Assembly: GCA_003278955.1 (NCBI GenBank)
Contig: QCCB01000005.1
Span: forward strand, 1-64,000
Length of the DNA stretch: 64,000 nt
Origin: Prochlorococcus sp. AG-347-K10
GTDB lineage: Bacteria; Cyanobacteriota; Cyanobacteriia; PCC-6307; Cyanobiaceae
Direction: 5' to 3'
Shown: positions 8,885-20,238 of the stretch, one piece after another
Layout: each line of letters starts with the position of its first letter
Numbering within the stretch: the first letter of the stretch is position 1
Notes under the pieces: generated by a model
Told to the model about the DNA's origin: nothing
The model's database searches: none
What the model saw: only the letters and a program-made list of their open reading frames with translations
Program-made: the position numbers and the translations under genes

Positions 8885-9748
8885 ATGGCAATACGTAAAT
8901 TTAAACCTTATACACCTGGCACTAGGCAGAGAGTAGTTACTGACTTTAGTGAAATCACAAATGCAAAACCTGAAAGATCACTAATAGTTTCAAAACATAG
9001 AGTTAAAGGCAGGAATAATCGTGGAGTTATCACTTGTCGTCATCGTGGAGGTGGTCACAAAAGGCAATATAGATTGGTCGACTTTAGAAGAGATAAAAGA
9101 AATATCAACGCTAAAGTTGCAGCTATACACTATGATCCTCATAGAAATGCAAGGTTGGCACTTTTATTTTACGAAGATGGAGAGAAAAGATATATTATCG
9201 CTCCAGCAGGAGTAAAAGTCGGACAAAATGTCATTTCTGGAGAAAGTGTTCCAATTGAAGATGGAAATGCAATGCCGCTTTCTGTTATGCCATTAGGATC
9301 TAGTGTTCATTGTGTTGAGTTATACGCAGGTAGGGGTGCTCAAATGGTTAGATCCGCAGGAGCTAGTGCTCAAGTTATGGCAAAAGAGGGAGATTATGTT
9401 GCTTTAAAACTTCCATCTACTGAGGTAAGACTTGTAAGAAAAGAATGCTACGCAACTCTTGGTGAAGTAGGTAATTCTGAAATAAGAAATACTAGCTTAG
9501 GTAAAGCAGGAAGAAGAAGATGGCTTGGAAGAAGGCCTCAAGTAAGAGGTAGTGTAATGAACCCATGTGATCATCCACATGGAGGAGGAGAGGGAAAAGC
9601 ACCAATTGGTAGAGCAGGCCCAGTTACTCCATGGGGTAAGCCAGCTCTTGGACTAAAGACACGTAAAAAGAACAAACCAAGTAATAAATTAGTTGTTCGA
9701 AGACGCCGTCGCGTTTCTAAGAGGAGTAGAGGAGGAAGAGACTCTTGA
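8885..9748 (+). CDS. rplB: 50S ribosomal protein L2
   Basis: L2 (287 residues) is an essential 23S-binding protein near the peptidyl-transferase centre. The hallmark [18 protein letters not shown] segment with its conserved histidines is present at about residues 222-239. The tail is strongly basic ([13 protein letters not shown]). An AAGGAG Shine-Dalgarno lies just upstream. Confidence 0.98.
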
Positions 9749-9785
9749 TTACTTCATTTATTATTTCAATTTCTATTACATAATC

Positions 9786-10064
9786 ATGGGACGTTCACTA
9801 AAAAAAGGACCTTTTATAGCAGATAGCCTGCTCAAGAAGGTAGAAAAACAAAATACCGATAATGACAAGTCTGTTATCAAAACTTGGTCAAGATCCTCTA
9901 CGATTTTACCTTTAATGATCGGTCACACAATCGCTGTACATAATGGCAAGACTCACATTCCAGTATTTATTACTGAACAAATGATTGGTCACAAACTCGG
10001 TGAATTTGCTCCTACACGCACTTACCGAGGTCATATAAGAGATAAGAAAGGAGCAAAATCATGA
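9786..10064 (+). CDS. rpsS: 30S ribosomal protein S19
   Basis: S19 (92 residues) binds 16S rRNA in the 30S head with S13. I place the start at the ATG giving [15 protein letters not shown], the universal S19 N-terminus. The frame is open further upstream into rplB, but that extension is not conserved in the family. The stop overlaps the rplV start by 4 bp. Confidence 0.97.
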
Positions 10065-10447
10065 CAAAAACACCTGAAACAACAAAAACAGCAATTGCTC
10101 ATGGGAATTATGTGCGTGGATCAGCCTCTAAAGTGAGAAGAGTTTTGGATCAGATAAGGGGTAGATCTTATAGAGATGCATTGATTATGTTGGAATTTAT
10201 GCCTTACAGATCTACAGACCCCATTACTAAAGTTCTAAGATCTGCTGTTGCTAATGCAGAACATAACCTTGGAATGGATCCATCCACCCTAGTTATTTCC
10301 TCTGCATGGGCTAATAGTGGTCCAGTAATGAAAAGATATAGACCCAGAGCTCAGGGTCGAGCTTTTTCAATTAAAAAACAGACTTGCCATATCAGTATTT
10401 CTGTAGAGTCTGCTCCTACTCAAACTAATGCGGAGGTACAAAACTAA
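10061..10447 (+). CDS. rplV: 50S ribosomal protein L22
   Basis: L22 (128 residues) forms part of the exit-tunnel constriction through its beta-hairpin. The family core [20 protein letters not shown] and the hairpin region [13 protein letters not shown] are evident. It overlaps rpsS by 4 bp, and its stop shares one base with the rpsC start. Confidence 0.97.
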
Positions 10448-11178
10448 TGGGACATAAAATACATCCTTCTGGACTAAGATTAGGAATTACACAAGAGCAT
10501 CGCTCTAAGTGGTTTGCTACTTCTAAAACATATCCAATTCTTCTCCAAGAAGATTTTAAAATTCGTACTTTCATACAAAAAAAATATGGAGCAGCAGGAA
10601 TTAGCGATGTCTTAATAGCAAGAAAGGCTGACCAACTGGAGCTTGAATTAAAAACAGCAAGACCAGGAGTTATAGTTGGAAGACAAGGAAGTGGTATTGA
10701 AGAATTAAGATCTGGCATTCAAAAAACTATAGGTGATAGAACAAGGCAAGTCAGAATCAACGTTGTTGAAGTTGAACGCGTAGATGCTGATGCTTTTTTA
10801 CTAGCTGAATATATTGCGCAACAACTTGAAAAAAGAGTTGCCTTTAGAAGAACTATAAGAATGGCCTTACAAAGGGCTCAAAGGGCTGGAGTCTTAGGTC
10901 TTAAAATTCAAGTAGGGGGAAGGTTGAATGGTGCTGAAATAGCTAGAACTGAATGGACTCGAGAAGGTAGAGTTCCATTACATACATTGAGAGCTGAAAT
11001 TGACTATGCAACACGTGAAGCTAATACAACTTACGGTGTTCTAGGTATTAAAGTTTGGGTTTTCAAAGGTGAAGTTCTACCTAAAGAAGAACAAACTATC
11101 CCAGTGGGTGCGAGCCCTAAGAGGAAAGCTAGTAGAAGACCTCAGCAATTTGAGGATCGCTCAAATGAGAATTCATAG
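10447..11178 (+). CDS. rpsC: 30S ribosomal protein S3
   Basis: S3 (243 residues) is at the mRNA entry site of the 30S head. It starts [14 protein letters not shown] and contains the KH-domain GxxG-type segment [15 protein letters not shown] near residues 74-88, then the S3 C-terminal domain. The tail after about residue 215 is a Lys/Arg/Ser-rich extension. The start overlaps the rplV stop by 1 bp. Confidence 0.98.
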   Translation: MGHKIHPSGLRLGITQEHRSKWFATSKTYPILLQEDFKIRTFIQKKYGAAGISDVLIARKADQLELELKTARPGVIVGRQGSGIEELRSGIQKTIGDRTRQVRINVVEVERVDADAFLLAEYIAQQLEKRVAFRRTIRMALQRAQRAGVLGLKIQVGGRLNGAEIARTEWTREGRVPLHTLRAEIDYATREANTTYGVLGIKVWVFKGEVLPKEEQTIPVGASPKRKASRRPQQFEDRSNENS

Positions 11179-11189
11179 GAGGTATAAAA

Positions 11190-11672
11190 ATGCTTAGTCC
11201 AAAACGTACTAAATTCCGTAAACAACATAGAGGTAGAATGAGGGGTGTAGCCTCAAAAGGTAACACTATTGCATTCGGTCAATTTGCTCTTCAGGCTCAA
11301 GACTGTGGCTGGGTAACTGCACGTCAGATTGAAGCAAGCAGAAGAGCTATGACCAGATATATCAAACGTGGTGGTCAAATCTGGATTAGAATATTTCCTG
11401 ATAAACCCGTAACCATGAGACCTGCCGAAACCAGAATGGGTTCTGGTAAAGGTAATCCAGAGTTTTGGGTCGCAGTTGTAAAACCTGGAAGAATACTTTT
11501 TGAAATGGGTGGTGAAGATATTACTGAGGAAATTGCAAAGGAAGCTATGCGTTTGGCTCAATACAAACTTCCTGTAAAAACTAAATTTATCTCTATTGAT
11601 AAAAATCTAGAAAATTCCTCCCAAGAAAATGCAAAAAATAGTAAAAAATCTCAAGAGGAGGTTAAACAATGA
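11190..11672 (+). CDS. rplP: 50S ribosomal protein L16
   Basis: L16 (160 residues) helps position A-site tRNA in the 50S. The start [19 protein letters not shown] and the segment [23 protein letters not shown] are diagnostic. A polar tail of about 20 residues (Ser/Lys/Glu/Asn) extends beyond the usual end. An AGGAGG Shine-Dalgarno precedes the start. It overlaps rpmC by 4 bp. Confidence 0.97.
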   Translation: MLSPKRTKFRKQHRGRMRGVASKGNTIAFGQFALQAQDCGWVTARQIEASRRAMTRYIKRGGQIWIRIFPDKPVTMRPAETRMGSGKGNPEFWVAVVKPGRILFEMGGEDITEEIAKEAMRLAQYKLPVKTKFISIDKNLENSSQENAKNSKKSQEEVKQ

Positions 11673-11887
11673 AAAACTCAGAGTCACTTAAGGAATTTAA
11701 AAAATTAAATTCTGAACAAATTACCGAAAAGATTGACCAATTACGAAAAGATCTTTTCGATTTGAGATTCAAGCAAGCTACAAGACAGCTCAATGAAACT
11801 CATAAATTTAAAATTATCAAGAAACAAGTTGCGCAATTACTAACTCTCAGTAAGAGTCAATCTGCTTCTAAAACAACTTCTGATTAA
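11669..11887 (+). CDS. rpmC: 50S ribosomal protein L29
   Basis: L29 (72 residues) is a small two-helix protein next to L23 at the exit tunnel. The segment [21 protein letters not shown] is the family signature. It overlaps rplP by 4 bp and precedes rpsQ by 9 bp. Confidence 0.96.
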   Translation: MKNSESLKEFKKLNSEQITEKIDQLRKDLFDLRFKQATRQLNETHKFKIIKKQVAQLLTLSKSQSASKTTSD

Positions 11888-11896
11888 TTATTAGTT

Positions 11897-12163
11897 ATGG
11901 CACTTAAAGAAAGAATTGGTACTGTTGTCAGCGACAAAATGGATAAAACAGTTGTTGTTGCTGTTATTAACAGATATCCACATCCCACTTATAAAAAAAT
12001 TGTAAGTAGAACTACGCGATACAAGGCGCATGATCCAGAAAATACATGTGTTTTAGGTGATCGAGTTAAAATTAGAGAAACTAGGCCGCTCAGTGCTCAT
12101 AAAAGATGGGCAATAGAAGAGATTCTCAATAAAACAAGTCAGGCTGAGGAGGTTAAAAAATGA
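11897..12163 (+). CDS. rpsQ: 30S ribosomal protein S17
   Basis: S17 (88 residues) is a primary 16S-binding OB-fold protein. [16 protein letters not shown] and the [19 protein letters not shown] segment are characteristic. It overlaps rplN by 4 bp. Confidence 0.97.
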
Positions 12164-12525
12164 TTCAACAAGAAACTTATTTAACAGTTGCCGATAATAG
12201 CGGAGCAAAAAGACTCCAATGTATTAGGGTTTTAGGCTCTAATAGAAGGTATGCACATGTTGGAGATGTAATCGTAGCGACTGTAAAAGATGCTCTTCCC
12301 AACATGGGAGTTAAGAAGTCTGAAGTTGTTAAAGCTGTTATCGTCAGAACTAAAGCAACATTAAGAAGAAATACTGGTAATTCAATTAGATTTGATGATA
12401 ATGCGGCAGTATTGATTAATGAAGATAAGAATCCAAAAGGTACGAGAGTCTTTGGTCCTGTGGCTAGAGAACTGCGGGATAAAAATTATACAAAAATTGT
12501 TTCTCTTGCTCCGGAGGTGATTTAA
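12160..12525 (+). CDS. rplN: 50S ribosomal protein L14
   Basis: L14 (121 residues) lies at the subunit interface. It shows [19 protein letters not shown] and the C-terminal [23 protein letters not shown]. Its stop is directly adjacent to the rplX start. Confidence 0.98.
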
Positions 12526-12882
12526 ATGTTGGATTCATTAAAGCAAAAGAAAAATTTCCAGAAAATAAAAATGAGAATCAAAACTGGAGATTTGGTAAAA
12601 GTAATTAATGGCAAGGACAAAGGGAAAACTGGTGAGGTTTTAAAAACTATTCCTCTTGAAAATAGAGTAGTAGTAAAGGGAATTAACCTTAGGACTAAAC
12701 ATGTAAAACCAACTCAGGAGGGAGAAACTGGAAGAATACTTACAGAGGAAGCATCTTTACATGCATCAAATGTAATGTTCTTTTCAAAGGATAAAAATCT
12801 TACAAGTAAGATTGAATACTTTATTGATAAAGAGGGGGTTAAGAAAAGAAGATTGAAGAAAACTGGTGAAGTAATTGATTAA
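12526..12882 (+). CDS. rplX: 50S ribosomal protein L24
   Basis: L24 (118 residues) initiates 50S assembly. The KOW motif [20 protein letters not shown] follows a 15-residue extension (starting [10 protein letters not shown]) that most bacterial L24s lack. An internal ATG at 12571 would give the usual MRIKTGDLV start. I keep the longer form because its ATG follows a GGAGGTGATTTAA Shine-Dalgarno context and abuts the rplN stop. Confidence 0.95.
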   Translation: MLDSLKQKKNFQKIKMRIKTGDLVKVINGKDKGKTGEVLKTIPLENRVVVKGINLRTKHVKPTQEGETGRILTEEASLHASNVMFFSKDKNLTSKIEYFIDKEGVKKRRLKKTGEVID

Positions 12883-12923
12883 TTTTTCATCAGAAACCAG
12901 ATTTCAACTTTTTCTAATTTATC

Positions 12924-12945
12924 AATTCTGACAAAGACCAGAATT
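12924..12945 (+). other. Inverted repeat between rplX and rplE
   Basis: AATTCTG and CAGAATT pair as a perfect 7-bp stem around an 8-nt loop (ACAAAGAC). It sits in the 74-bp gap between rplX and rplE, which is long for this operon. No U-tract follows, so it is not a standard terminator. It could be an internal processing or regulatory element. Confidence 0.4.
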
Positions 12946-12956
12946 AACAAAAAATT

Positions 12957-13496
12957 ATGACTCTAAAAAATCGCTACAAAGAATCAATAAGACCAAAACT
13001 TTTAAAGGACCTTGGTCTCAAAAATATTCATCAAGTACCTAAAGTTGTCAAAGTCAACGTTAACAGAGGTCTTGGTGAGGCAGCTTCAAATTCGAAAGCT
13101 TTAGAAGCTTCTTTAAACGAAATGGCAACAATTACAGGACAAAAGGCCCTTGTAACTAGGGCTAAAAAAGCTATCGCGGGTTTTAAAATTCGTGAGGGTA
13201 TGCCGATTGGTTGTACTGTTACTTTGAGAGGTGACAGGATGTATTCCTTTTTGGAGAGATTTATAAATCTTGCCTTACCAAGAATAAGAGACTTCAGAGG
13301 AGTTAATCCAAAAAGTTTTGATGGGAGGGGGAATTATACCGTTGGAGTGAAAGAGCAATTGATTTTTCCTGAAATCTCTTTTGATAAAATAGATTCAATA
13401 AGAGGTATGGATATAACAATTGTCACTAGTGCAAAATCAGATCAAGAAGGTAAAGCTCTTTTGCAGGAGTTAGGAATGCCTTTTAGTAAGAATTAA
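12957..13496 (+). CDS. rplE: 50S ribosomal protein L5
   Basis: L5 (179 residues) binds 5S rRNA and contacts P-site t[40 protein letters not shown] and [10 protein letters not shown] are family segments. Only 9 bp separate it from rpsH, so rpsN, which often lies here in other bacteria, is absent. Confidence 0.98.
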   Translation: MTLKNRYKESIRPKLLKDLGLKNIHQVPKVVKVNVNRGLGEAASNSKALEASLNEMATITGQKALVTRAKKAIAGFKIREGMPIGCTVTLRGDRMYSFLERFINLALPRIRDFRGVNPKSFDGRGNYTVGVKEQLIFPEISFDKIDSIRGMDITIVTSAKSDQEGKALLQELGMPFSKN

Positions 13497-13505
13497 ATTA
13501 AAACT

Positions 13506-13907
13506 ATGTCAAATCACGATCCTATTTCAGATATGCTTACTCGAATTAGAAATGCGAGTCAAAAAAAGCATACAACCACATCAATCCCAGGTTCAAAAAT
13601 GTCCTTAAGTATTGCCAAAGTGCTTCAAAAAGAGGGCTTTATTTCTGATATTAATGAGGAAGGTGAAGGCTACAAGTCACAAATAATCCTTGGTCTGAAA
13701 TATAGTGGCAAGAATAAATTCCCTACTATTCGCTCCATGCAAAGAGTTAGTAAACCTGGTTTGAGAATTTATAAAAATACTAGAGCTCTACCAAAAGTTC
13801 TTGGAGGTCTAGGAGTTGCTATCATATCCACTTCTAAAGGTGTCATGAGTGATCGTGATGCTAGGAAGCAAGGTATAGGTGGTGAAGTACTTTGCTATGT
13901 TTATTAA
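13506..13907 (+). CDS. rpsH: 30S ribosomal protein S8
   Basis: S8 (133 residues) is a central-domain 16S rRNA binder. It begins [15 protein letters not shown] and ends with the signature [38 protein letters not shown] between it and rplF provides the ribosome binding site of the next gene. Confidence 0.98.
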   Translation: MSNHDPISDMLTRIRNASQKKHTTTSIPGSKMSLSIAKVLQKEGFISDINEEGEGYKSQIILGLKYSGKNKFPTIRSMQRVSKPGLRIYKNTRALPKVLGGLGVAIISTSKGVMSDRDARKQGIGGEVLCYVY

Positions 13908-13919
13908 GGAGGATTAATC

Positions 13920-14459
13920 ATGTCAAGAATTGGAAAAACACCAGTACTAATACCAGATAAAGTAACTATTGATTTTGATGGATTAACAGTTACAGTTAAA
14001 GGCCCTAAAGGTGAGTTAAAACGCCAGATGCCAGAGGGAGTTAGTTTTGATAAAAAAGATAATGCTGTTGTCGTAAGTCCCACTACTTCCAAAATATTCT
14101 CTAGGCAAAGACATGGTTTATGCAGAGCCCTTATTGCAAATATGGTTGAAGGGGTTAGTCAAGGTTTTTCAAAAAAACTTGAAATTGTAGGCGTTGGATC
14201 AAGAGCACAAGTAAAAGGTAAAAATCTAGTTGTTAGTGCAGGATATAGTCATCCTGTAGAAATGATCCCCCCTGATGGTATAACATACAAAGTTGAGAGT
14301 AATACAAACGTTACTGTATCTGGAATTGATAAGGAAATTGTTGGTAATGAAGCAGCAAAAATCAGATCAATTAGACCTCCAGAACCATATAAAGGTAAAG
14401 GAATTAAATACCATGATGAGAGAATTCTCAGAAAAGCTGGTAAATCTGGCAAAAAATAA
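13920..14459 (+). CDS. rplF: 50S ribosomal protein L6
   Basis: L6 (179 residues) is a two-domain protein near the factor-binding centre. [15 protein letters not shown] opens the protein and [16 protein letters not shown] is the C-terminal L6 signature. It is preceded by AAGGAGG. Confidence 0.98.
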   Translation: MSRIGKTPVLIPDKVTIDFDGLTVTVKGPKGELKRQMPEGVSFDKKDNAVVVSPTTSKIFSRQRHGLCRALIANMVEGVSQGFSKKLEIVGVGSRAQVKGKNLVVSAGYSHPVEMIPPDGITYKVESNTNVTVSGIDKEIVGNEAAKIRSIRPPEPYKGKGIKYHDERILRKAGKSGKK

Positions 14460-14473
14460 TTTTAATTAAAAAA

Positions 14474-14842
14474 ATGACCAAACTTTCCAGGAAATTACAA
14501 ACCCAAAAAAGACATAAAAGATTAAGGAGATTCTTAATTGGAGATGCAACCCGTCCAAGATTGTCTGTTTTTCGCTCTAATAACCATATTTATGCCCAGG
14601 TTATAGATGACAGCGCTCAAACAACTATTTGCTCAGCTTCAACTGTTGATAAGGAACTAAGAGAAAAATCTGAGAAATTACCCTCTGACTGTAATTCTTC
14701 TTCCATTGTGGGAAAATTATTAGCAAAAAGAGCGATAAAAAAAGGTATTAAGCAAGTAATTTTTGACCGTGGAGGTAATTTATATCACGGCAGAGTAAAG
14801 GCACTTGCAGACTCTGCTCGTGAAGCTGGCCTGGAATTCTAA
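14474..14842 (+). CDS. rplR: 50S ribosomal protein L18
   Basis: L18 (122 residues) binds 5S rRNA with L5. The [20 protein letters not shown] segment and the C-terminal [20 protein letters not shown] are diagnostic. It is followed by rpsE after 15 bp. Confidence 0.97.
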   Translation: MTKLSRKLQTQKRHKRLRRFLIGDATRPRLSVFRSNNHIYAQVIDDSAQTTICSASTVDKELREKSEKLPSDCNSSSIVGKLLAKRAIKKGIKQVIFDRGGNLYHGRVKALADSAREAGLEF

Positions 14843-14857
14843 CTCTTAATTTTTACT

Positions 14858-15478
14858 ATGACTGACACTCCAACAAAAAAAGAAATTCAATCCAAGAACG
14901 ATAACGTTCCTGGAGCTATGCCCGTAGAACAAAAAAAGAATAGTCGTAATGATCGAAAAAGGAATAGAAGAGGTGATTCAAAAAGTCTAGAGAGAGATTC
15001 TGATTGGCAAGAGAGAGTTGTTCAAATTCGACGCGTTTCTAAGACTGTTAAGGGTGGAAAAAAAATGAGTTTTAGAGCGATTGTTGTTGTAGGTAATGAG
15101 AAAGGTCAAGTTGGTGTTGGAGTTGGTAAAGCAGGCGATGTCATAGGTGCGGTGAGAAAGGGAGTTTCAGATGGTAAAAAGAATCTTGTTAGGGTTCCCT
15201 TAACCCCTAATAATTCAATACCGACTTTATCTAAAGGTCGAGATGGTGCTGCTAATGTACTTATTAGACCAGCTGCTCCAGGTACAGGTGTAATTGCTGG
15301 TGGTTCAATAAGAACAGTTTTAGAATTAGCCGGCATAAAAAATGTCTTAGCAAAAAGATTAGGTAGTAAAACACCTTTGAATAATGCAAGAGCTGCTATG
15401 GTAGCTCTTGCTCAATTAAGAACACACAAATCTGCTTCAAGGGAGAGAGGTATCTCACTTGAACAGCTCTATTCTTGA
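14858..15478 (+). CDS. rpsE: 30S ribosomal protein S5
   Basis: S5 (206 residues) works in decoding fidelity and the mRNA entry channel. The first 50 residues form a polar, charged extension typical of cyanobacteria. The double-stranded RNA-binding domain begins [18 protein letters not shown], and [13 protein letters not shown] and [10 protein letters not shown] follow. Only 5 bp separate its stop from rplO, so rpmD (L30) is absent. Confidence 0.97.
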   Translation: MTDTPTKKEIQSKNDNVPGAMPVEQKKNSRNDRKRNRRGDSKSLERDSDWQERVVQIRRVSKTVKGGKKMSFRAIVVVGNEKGQVGVGVGKAGDVIGAVRKGVSDGKKNLVRVPLTPNNSIPTLSKGRDGAANVLIRPAAPGTGVIAGGSIRTVLELAGIKNVLAKRLGSKTPLNNARAAMVALAQLRTHKSASRERGISLEQLYS

Positions 15479-15483
15479 AAATT

Positions 15484-15942
15484 ATGACTTCAACATTAAA
15501 TACACTTAAATCAAACTCTGGATCGAGAAAGAAAAAATTAAGAAAGGGTAGAGGTATTGCCGCTGGTCAGGGTGCATCATGTGGTTTCGGAATGAGAGGA
15601 CAAAAGTCACGCTCTGGAAGACCCACACGTCCAGGTTTTGAAGGTGGCCAAATGCCTTTATATAGAAGAGTTCCAAAATTAAAACACTTTGAAATAATTA
15701 ATCAAAAGAACTTTTCTATAATTAATTTAGAAAAATTAAATGATTTCAAAGATAACGACACAGTTAATCTTGACTCTCTAGTTAAGAAAGGATTGATCTT
15801 CAAACCAAAATTTCCTTTAAAAATCCTTGGTAACGGAAAAATTAATGTAAAGCTCAAAGTTCAAGCTCATGCATTTACAAAAGTTGCCAAACAAAAAATT
15901 GAGGACGCAGGTGGATCCTGTGAGCTTATAAATAATAAATAA
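15484..15942 (+). CDS. rplO: 50S ribosomal protein L15
   Basis: L15 (152 residues) is a late 50S-assembly protein. I use the ATG giving [18 protein letters not shown]; an in-frame TTG nine bases earlier overlaps the end of rpsE and is less likely. [26 protein letters not shown] is the glycine-rich rRNA-binding arm. Confidence 0.96.
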   Translation: MTSTLNTLKSNSGSRKKKLRKGRGIAAGQGASCGFGMRGQKSRSGRPTRPGFEGGQMPLYRRVPKLKHFEIINQKNFSIINLEKLNDFKDNDTVNLDSLVKKGLIFKPKFPLKILGNGKINVKLKVQAHAFTKVAKQKIEDAGGSCELINNK

Positions 15943-15971
15943 ATCTACTAAAAATTTAGGTAAGCTTCCAA

Positions 15972-17291
15972 ATGTTTGTCAACAAAAGTCGAAATCCTAG
16001 CGCTTCTGAAATACTCTCCCAATTATTTTTAAATAAAGAACTAAGGAGTAGAGTTTTAACTACTCTAGGCCTTCTACTTTTAGTAAGACTTGGTATATAC
16101 ATCCCAATGCCTGGAATTGATAGGGTTGCTTTTAAAAGTTTTATAGATCAAGGGGGGCAATTAATAGGTTTTTTAGATATTTTTACTGGAGGAGGAATTT
16201 CAACCTTAGGAATATTTGCATTAGGTATACTTCCTTTTATTAACGCATCAATTATTATTCAGCTTCTCACGGCTTCATTGCCTGTCCTTGAAGATTTACA
16301 AAAAAATGAAGGAGAAGCGGGAAGAAGAAAAATTGCTCAAATAACTAGATATGTTTCATTAGGATGGGGTTTTTTGCAAAGTATAATTTTCTCTTTAATT
16401 CTCAAACAATATGCTATTCAGGGGATAAGTGAAACTACATTTGTCTTACAAACCTCTATTGCCTTAGTTACTGGATCAATGTTAGTAATGTGGTTCAGTG
16501 AAATTATCACGGAGAAAGGAATAGGTCAAGGAGCTTCACTGGTAATTTTTTTGAATATTGTTTCGACTTTACCTAAGGCTCTAAGTTCAACCATTGAAAA
16601 AGCGCAAACTGGCGATAGAGGAGATGTTTTAGGTATAGCAGTTTTACTTGGAGTATTTTTACTCACAATAGTTGGGATCATTTTTGTCCAAGAGGGAGCA
16701 AGGCGCATTCCTATTGTTAGTGCAAAAAGGCAGATAGGAAGTTCAACACTACTTCCTACAAGGCAAAGTTATTTACCTTTGAAATTAAATGCAGGAGGAG
16801 TCATGCCTATCATATTTGCATCTGCTTTAATATTTTTACCTATAACTATTGCAAATGTTACGGGTAATCCAGTCTTAATCAAGTTGGCCAGTAGTTTAAA
16901 TCCCGGATCTTCTAATCCATGGCCATATGCTCTTACATTCTTCTCATTGATTTTGGGGTTCTCATATTTTTATGCATCTCTTACTATCAATCCAGTTGAT
17001 GTAGCTTCAAATTTAAAGAAAGGAGGAGTAGCGATACCAGGAGTTAGACCAGGAACTAATACAGCAAACTACCTATCAGGTATACAAAATAGGTTGACTT
17101 TATTGGGAGGATTATTTCTGGGTTCAGTAGCTATAATCCCAGCTGCAGTAGAAAGAGCTACAAATGTTCAGACCTTTCAAGGTTTAGGAGCAACTTCATT
17201 ACTTATTCTAGTGGGCGTTGCTATAGATACTGCTAAGCAAATTCAAACTTATGTTATTTCACAAAGGTATGAGGGACTAATTAATAATTAA
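15972..17291 (+). CDS. secY: Preprotein translocase subunit SecY
   Basis: This 439-residue protein is the channel-forming subunit of the Sec translocon in plasma and thylakoid membranes. Ten hydrophobic spans can be followed along the sequence. [15 protein letters not shown] at TM1 and [23 protein letters not shown] near the C-terminus are typical. Its usual position between rplO and adk is kept, and its stop shares one base with the adk start, implying coupling. Confidence 0.98.
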   Translation: MFVNKSRNPSASEILSQLFLNKELRSRVLTTLGLLLLVRLGIYIPMPGIDRVAFKSFIDQGGQLIGFLDIFTGGGISTLGIFALGILPFINASIIIQLLTASLPVLEDLQKNEGEAGRRKIAQITRYVSLGWGFLQSIIFSLILKQYAIQGISETTFVLQTSIALVTGSMLVMWFSEIITEKGIGQGASLVIFLNIVSTLPKALSSTIEKAQTGDRGDVLGIAVLLGVFLLTIVGIIFVQEGARRIPIVSAKRQIGSSTLLPTRQSYLPLKLNAGGVMPIIFASALIFLPITIANVTGNPVLIKLASSLNPGSSNPWPYALTFFSLILGFSYFYASLTINPVDVASNLKKGGVAIPGVRPGTNTANYLSGIQNRLTLLGGLFLGSVAIIPAAVERATNVQTFQGLGATSLLILVGVAIDTAKQIQTYVISQRYEGLINN

Positions 17292-17839
17292 TGAAGAAAC
17301 ATATACTATTTTTAGGCGCCCCTGGAGCAGGGAAGGGGACTCAAGCGGACTTGCTAAGTCAAAGTAATTCTTATTTACACCTTTCTACTGGTGAATTATT
17401 AAGAAAAGAAATCGAAATGAATACTGTCCTTGGCATTCAGGTAAAGGATATTATGAATAGAGGGGAACTTGTTAGTGATGAACTAGTATTAAAGATAGTA
17501 AGACAAAATTTAGTCAAGGATAATAAAGGTTGGATTCTAGATGGTTACCCAAGAAATTTATCCCAAGCAAATTCATTGAATGAAGTCTTGAATGAAATAA
17601 ATCAACCTTTGGAATTAGTTTTTTATTTAGATATTCCTGAAGAAGTACTAATTAAGCGTTTGCTTTTAAGAGGTAGAAAAGATGATACGGAAGAGACAAT
17701 TAGAACAAGAGTTGACATTTATAAAAAAACTACAGAACCTTTGATTCAATATTTTAAAGATCTCTCATTGTTAGAATATATTGATGCTGATAGAGATTTG
17801 AAAACCATTTCCTCTGATATCAAACAAAAAATGGCTTGA
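17291..17839 (+). CDS. adk: Adenylate kinase
   Basis: Adenylate kinase (182 residues) interconverts ATP, ADP and AMP. P-loop [10 protein letters not shown] is at residues 8-17, LSTGELLR binds AMP, and [11 protein letters not shown] is the conserved core. The LID is the short form without zinc-ligand cysteines. The start overlaps the secY stop by one base. Only about 45 bp follow before rpmJ, with no room for infA. Confidence 0.97.
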   Translation: MKKHILFLGAPGAGKGTQADLLSQSNSYLHLSTGELLRKEIEMNTVLGIQVKDIMNRGELVSDELVLKIVRQNLVKDNKGWILDGYPRNLSQANSLNEVLNEINQPLELVFYLDIPEEVLIKRLLLRGRKDDTEETIRTRVDIYKKTTEPLIQYFKDLSLLEYIDADRDLKTISSDIKQKMA

Positions 17840-17884
17840 TGATGATGTAGAATATAGTATTAACGTTTTATTTGTTAAACCCCT

Positions 17885-18001
17885 ATGAAGGTCAGATCTT
17901 CAGTCAAAAAAATTAGTCCTGACGATCAGATCGTGAGGAGAAGAGGTAAAATCTATGTTATTAACAAGAAAAGACCTCGCAATAAACAGCGTCAGGGTTG
18001 A
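17885..18001 (+). CDS. rpmJ: 50S ribosomal protein L36 (cysteine-free form)
   Basis: This 38-codon gene encodes [14 protein letters not shown] at the start and RPRNKQRQG at the end, the L36 frame. The standard L36 zinc ligands (Cys-x2-Cys, Cys, His) are not present: the positions read SPDDQ and INKKRPRN. This is the C- (zinc-independent) form. A TAGAAT hexamer upstream at about 17847 could be part of a promoter. It lies in the standard position before rpsM. Confidence 0.93.
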   Translation: MKVRSSVKKISPDDQIVRRRGKIYVINKKRPRNKQRQG

Positions 18002-18042
18002 ATTTCAACCCTTAAATTCAAACTTTTACTTATTCAAAACAC

Positions 18043-18408
18043 GTGGCCAGGATTGCAGGAATTGACATACCTCGCGAAAAGCGAGTTGAAATTGCACTTA
18101 CATACGTCTATGGAATTGGTTTAACGAGATCAAAGCTAATTCTTGCTAATACGGGTGTAAACCCAGATACTCGTGTCAAAGACCTTTCAGATTCTGATGT
18201 GCAAAAACTTAGAGGTGCCACAGAAGAATTCACTTTAGAAGGGGATTTGAGAAGAAAAGAGGGAATGGCTTTAAAACGTCTGCAAGACATCGGGTGTGTA
18301 AGAGGAAGAAGACATAGAATGAGTCTTCCTGTAAGAGGTCAAAGAACTAGAACCAATGCAAGAACAAGACGGGGTTCCAGGAAAACAGTTGCTGGAAGAA
18401 AAAAATAA
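18043..18408 (+). CDS. rpsM: 30S ribosomal protein S13
   Basis: S13 (121 residues) contacts P-site tRNA and the subunit interface. It begins [20 protein letters not shown], here from a GTG start codon. The C-terminal [19 protein letters not shown] tail is conserved. It opens the alpha-operon part of the cluster. Confidence 0.97.
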   Translation: MARIAGIDIPREKRVEIALTYVYGIGLTRSKLILANTGVNPDTRVKDLSDSDVQKLRGATEEFTLEGDLRRKEGMALKRLQDIGCVRGRRHRMSLPVRGQRTRTNARTRRGSRKTVAGRKK

Positions 18409-18452
18409 TTAACTAAACCTATCAACAAATTGAAGTATCAAATTAAAACATC

Positions 18453-18845
18453 ATGGCAGCTACAGTAAAAAAAACAGGTTCAAAAAAATCTAAACGTAAT
18501 GTACCCAACGGTGTGGTACATATCCAAAGCACATTTAATAATACTATTGTCTCAATCTCTGACACATCTGGTCATGTAATTTCTTGGTCTTCTGCAGGCG
18601 CAAGTGGATTTAAAGGCGCTAGGAAAGGTACTCCATTTGCTGCCCAAACAGCTGCTGAAGCTGCAGCTAGACGAGCACTTGATCAAGGCATGAGACAAAT
18701 AGAAGTACTTGTTAGAGGCCCTGGCGCAGGTAGGGAAACGGCCATAAGAGCTTTACAAGTGGCCGGATTAGAAATAACTCTAATAAGAGATGTAACTCCG
18801 TTACCTCATAATGGATGTAGAAGACCTAAACGGAGACGCGTTTAG
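18453..18845 (+). CDS. rpsK: 30S ribosomal protein S11
   Basis: S11 (130 residues) forms the 30S platform near the E-site m[22 protein letters not shown] and the C-terminal [20 protein letters not shown] are diagnostic. rpsD, which follows rpsK in many bacteria, is not here; rpoA comes next. Confidence 0.98.
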   Translation: MAATVKKTGSKKSKRNVPNGVVHIQSTFNNTIVSISDTSGHVISWSSAGASGFKGARKGTPFAAQTAAEAAARRALDQGMRQIEVLVRGPGAGRETAIRALQVAGLEITLIRDVTPLPHNGCRRPKRRRV

Positions 18846-18897
18846 CTCTTAACCATTCTTATCACCCCCAAAAAAACTCTTAACCTCATTATTTTCC

Positions 18898-19836
18898 GTG
18901 TTGCAATACCAGATTGACAGAATCGACCATCAAATATCAGATGATCGCTCCCAAACAGGAACTTTTTTAATCGGCCCTCTAGAAAGGGGACAAGCCACAA
19001 CTTTGGGTAATTCTCTTAGGAGAGTCCTTATGGGAGGACTTGAAGGGAGTGCAGTTACTGCAGTAAGAATAGCAGGAATTAATCATGAATATGCTACTAT
19101 TCCTGGAGTTAGAGAAGACGTTTTAGATATTCTTCTCAATTGCAAGCAACTGTCAATTAATAGTTCTAATCCAGAGCTCGAAATAGGTAGGTTAGTAGCT
19201 AGTGGTCCAATGGAGGTGAAGGCGAATGACATTCAATTCTCCTCTCAAGTCGAAATTGTTGATGGTGAAAAACCCATTGCGACCATTCAGGAGGGCCACA
19301 ACTTAGAGTTGGAAATCCATGTTGAAAGAGGTGTTGGATATAGGCCGGTCGACCGTAAGAGTGAAGAGACAACTGCTGTTGATTTGCTTCAAATAGATGC
19401 TGTATTTATGCCGGTCAAGAGAGTAAATTTTACGATTGATGAAACCGCTGTAGCAGAAGGCGGAACAGGAAGAGAAAGATTAAAAATGGAAGTAGTAACA
19501 GATGGCTCAACAAGTCCTGATGATGCTATTGCTGAAGCTGCAAATCAGCTTATAGAACTCTTTCAGCCCCTCGCTACTGTCACAATGGTTGAGGAAATTC
19601 CTGAGGAACCTGAACCATCTCCTGAAGCTCAAATTCCTCTCGAGGAACTAAATTTGTCCGTTAGAGCATATAATTGTTTGAAACGGGCACAAGTTAACTC
19701 AGTTTCAGATTTAATGGGCTTCAGCTATGAAGATCTTCTTGAAATTAAGAACTTTGGCTCTAAATCTGCAGATGAGGTTATTGAAGCTCTCGAGCGTATA
19801 GGCATTTCTATCCCCCAAAGCAGAACATCTGTTTAA
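18898..19836 (+). CDS. rpoA: RNA polymerase alpha subunit
   Basis: This 312-residue subunit nucleates RNA polymerase assembly and contacts activators and UP elements. The N-terminal domain contains [20 protein letters not shown] and the C-terminal domain contains [22 protein letters not shown] and [14 protein letters not shown]. The start is GTG at 18898, or the adjacent in-frame TTG; both make essentially the same protein. Confidence 0.98.
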   Translation: MLQYQIDRIDHQISDDRSQTGTFLIGPLERGQATTLGNSLRRVLMGGLEGSAVTAVRIAGINHEYATIPGVREDVLDILLNCKQLSINSSNPELEIGRLVASGPMEVKANDIQFSSQVEIVDGEKPIATIQEGHNLELEIHVERGVGYRPVDRKSEETTAVDLLQIDAVFMPVKRVNFTIDETAVAEGGTGRERLKMEVVTDGSTSPDDAIAEAANQLIELFQPLATVTMVEEIPEEPEPSPEAQIPLEELNLSVRAYNCLKRAQVNSVSDLMGFSYEDLLEIKNFGSKSADEVIEALERIGISIPQSRTSV

Positions 19837-19850
19837 CAATTTTTAAGATT

Positions 19851-20201
19851 ATGAGACATCAACTTAGAATTCCATTACTAAGTAAACCTGCTGACCAGAG
19901 GAAAGCACTTCTAAGAGGTTTAACTACACAATTAATTAGGGAAGGTAGGGTAACGACAACAAAAGCTAGGGCAAAAGCTTTAAGAAATGAAGCTGAAAGA
20001 ATGATTTCACTCGCCAAAGATGGAAGTTTGGCTTCTAGGAGAAGGGCTATTGGATACATTTATGATAAAAAATTAGTTCATTCATTATTTGAAAAAGCAA
20101 AGGAAAGATATGGGGACAGAAATGGTGGTTATACACGCATAGTCAGAACTGTATCTAGAAAAGGTGATAACGCTCAAATGGCCATAATTGAGCTTGTTTA
20201 A
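19851..20201 (+). CDS. rplQ: 50S ribosomal protein L17
   Basis: L17 (116 residues) lies near the exit tunnel. It starts [24 protein letters not shown] and contains the family segment [22 protein letters not shown]. It is the final classical alpha-operon gene, followed by truA. Confidence 0.98.
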   Translation: MRHQLRIPLLSKPADQRKALLRGLTTQLIREGRVTTTKARAKALRNEAERMISLAKDGSLASRRRAIGYIYDKKLVHSLFEKAKERYGDRNGGYTRIVRTVSRKGDNAQMAIIELV

Positions 20202-20238
20202 GTTAGATAATAAGGAGTCTTTTATTGAATAATAACTT

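Noticed and set aside
9693-9785. Upstream extension of rpsS
   Set aside because: The extra residues overlap rplB and are not part of the S19 family; [10 protein letters not shown] is the standard start.
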